Made by a program: the position numbers and the translations under genes
Notes under the pieces: model-generated
Seen by the model: the letters and a program-made list of their open reading frames with translations, nothing else
The model's database searches: none
What the model was told of the DNA's origin: nothing
From: Alphaproteobacteria bacterium
GTDB taxonomy: Bacteria; Pseudomonadota; Alphaproteobacteria; Geminicoccales; Geminicoccaceae
Direction: 5' to 3'
Length of the DNA stretch: 12,804 nucleotides
NCBI GenBank assembly: GCA_026984595.1
Contig: JALSRW010000285.1
Span: 1-12,804 of the forward strand
Shown here: piece after piece, positions 12,205 through 12,804 of the stretch
Layout: each line of letters opens with the position of its first letter
Position numbering within the stretch: the stretch's first letter is position 1

Positions 12205-12804
12205 TCAGCTCTCGCCGGCGAGGATACGGATGGTGCAGGAGCCGACGCCCTCGATGCGGGTTTCGACCCGATCGCCGATTGCGAGCGGCCCGACCCCGGC
12301 CGGGGTGCCGGTGAACACCAGATCTCCCGGAGCGATGCGCACGGCTCGGGAAAGAAAGGCGATGACCTCGGGCACGCTCCAGATCATGTCGGCGAGGTCC
12401 TGATCCTGGCGGATCTCGCCGTTGACGGCGAGCGTGATCCGCCCCCGCGACGGATGGCCGATCTCCCCTGCCGTGCGGATCGGCCCGAGGGGAGCGGAAT
12501 GGTCGAACGCCTTGGCCCAGTCCCAGGGCCGGCCCTTGCTGCGCAGTTCCTGCTGCAGATCGCGGCGGGTGAGATCGATGCCGGCGGCATAGCCGAACAC
12601 ATGGGCGAGCGCCTCGCCGGCGGGGACGGCAAAGCCGCCGCGGCCGATGGCCACCACCAGCTCCGCCTCGTGATGGAGATCGCCCGTGAGTGGCGGGTAG
12701 GGAACCTCCCCGCCGTCCTCGACCACCGCATCGCGCGGCTTGGTGAAGAAGAACGGCGGTTCGCGGTCCGGGTCGCCTCCCATCTCGCGGGCATGGGCGG
12801 CATA
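12205..12804 (-). CDS. FAH-family hydrolase, fumarylpyruvate hydrolase/FAHD1-like (5' end outside window)
   Basis: The frame is open to the right edge; 199 residues are visible, beginning YAAHAREMG, so only the first ~25-35 residues are missing compared with ~230-aa relatives. Fumarylacetoacetase-fold enzymes cleave C-C bonds in acylpyruvates or decarboxylate oxaloacetate using Mg2+ or Mn2+. Metal ligands are evident: Glu46 and Glu48 in DLHHEAELV and Asp77 in GYAAGIDLTRRDLQ (numbering from the visible start). Also typical are PPFFFTKP, RPWDWAKAFDHSAPLGPI, VNGEIRQDQDL and the glycine-rich GDLVFTGTPAGVGPL. The pattern fits NagK-type fumarylpyruvate hydrolases (gentisate pathway) and broader FAHD1-like acylpyruvases; I cannot separate these without a tree. 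The gene ends 20 bp from the convergent aldo/keto reductase, with no obvious terminator between them. Confidence 0.9.
   Translation of the reverse strand, partial: YAAHAREMGGDPDREPPFFFTKPRDAVVEDGGEVPYPPLTGDLHHEAELVVAIGRGGFAVPAGEALAHVFGYAAGIDLTRRDLQQELRSKGRPWDWAKAFDHSAPLGPIRTAGEIGHPSRGRITLAVNGEIRQDQDLADMIWSVPEVIAFLSRAVRIAPGDLVFTGTPAGVGPLAIGDRVETRIEGVGSCTIRILAGES

Noticed and set aside
1..12804. CRISPR arrays, tRNA, rRNA or insertion sequences
   Set aside because: No regularly spaced repeats, cloverleaf or rRNA-like sequence, or transposase was found on reading both strands.

Overview
The window is about 12.8 kb of mostly GC-rich DNA. It carries a bifunctional-type malic enzyme (MaeB), the osmoregulated periplasmic glucan glucosyltransferase OpgH, a nu-class glutathione transferase, a small histidine kinase, an aldo/keto reductase and an FAH-family hydrolase. 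Together with the strong codon bias towards G/C at third positions, this suggests a proteobacterium, most likely an alphaproteobacterium. That placement is inference; there is no rRNA or other taxonomic marker here. The first ~550 bp are clearly more AT-rich (roughly half G+C in the part I counted) and look like the edge of an acquired segment.

Layout: (1) 3-410, plus strand: the 3' part of a TIR-domain gene cut by the window edge, followed by a short gene-free stretch with an 11-bp direct repeat. (2) 607-4243, minus strand: a tight five-gene operon, read from right to left. It encodes a 62-aa basic proline-rich protein, an 845-aa Asp-box (BNR/VPS10/GH74-like) beta-propeller protein, an 85-aa protein that is a free-standing second copy of the propeller protein's C-terminal domain, a 120-aa very acidic low-complexity protein, and an 87-aa membrane protein. 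(3) 4459-6783, plus: maeB, divergent from that operon across a 215-bp AT-rich control region. (4) 7186-9396, plus: opgH after a ~400-bp gene-free stretch. (5) 9377-10923, minus: a small orphan histidine kinase followed by a nu-class GST gene whose end overlaps the end of opgH by 20 bp. (6) 11162-12184, plus: an aldo/keto reductase, convergent with a partial FAH-family hydrolase, 12205-12804, minus.

The housekeeping genes look intact and ordinary: MaeB links malate to pyruvate, OpgH makes periplasmic glucan, GST handles thiol/disulfide chemistry, and the AKR and FAH enzymes belong to catabolic families. The part that looks undescribed is the five-gene operon. Its genes are coupled by two 4-bp ATGA overlaps and by gaps of 19 and 14 bp, all with strong ribosome binding sites. 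It shares two sequence modules between members: an ~82-residue WHV/W-rich C-terminal domain (61% identical between the two copies by my ungapped count) and a short N-terminal motif of the form AAxRLxxFxxxRG[YF]xxPE, shared by the 62-aa protein and the propeller protein. No member has a recognisable Sec signal peptide, and one is a membrane protein. I read this as a candidate multi-component surface or envelope-associated complex of unknown function.
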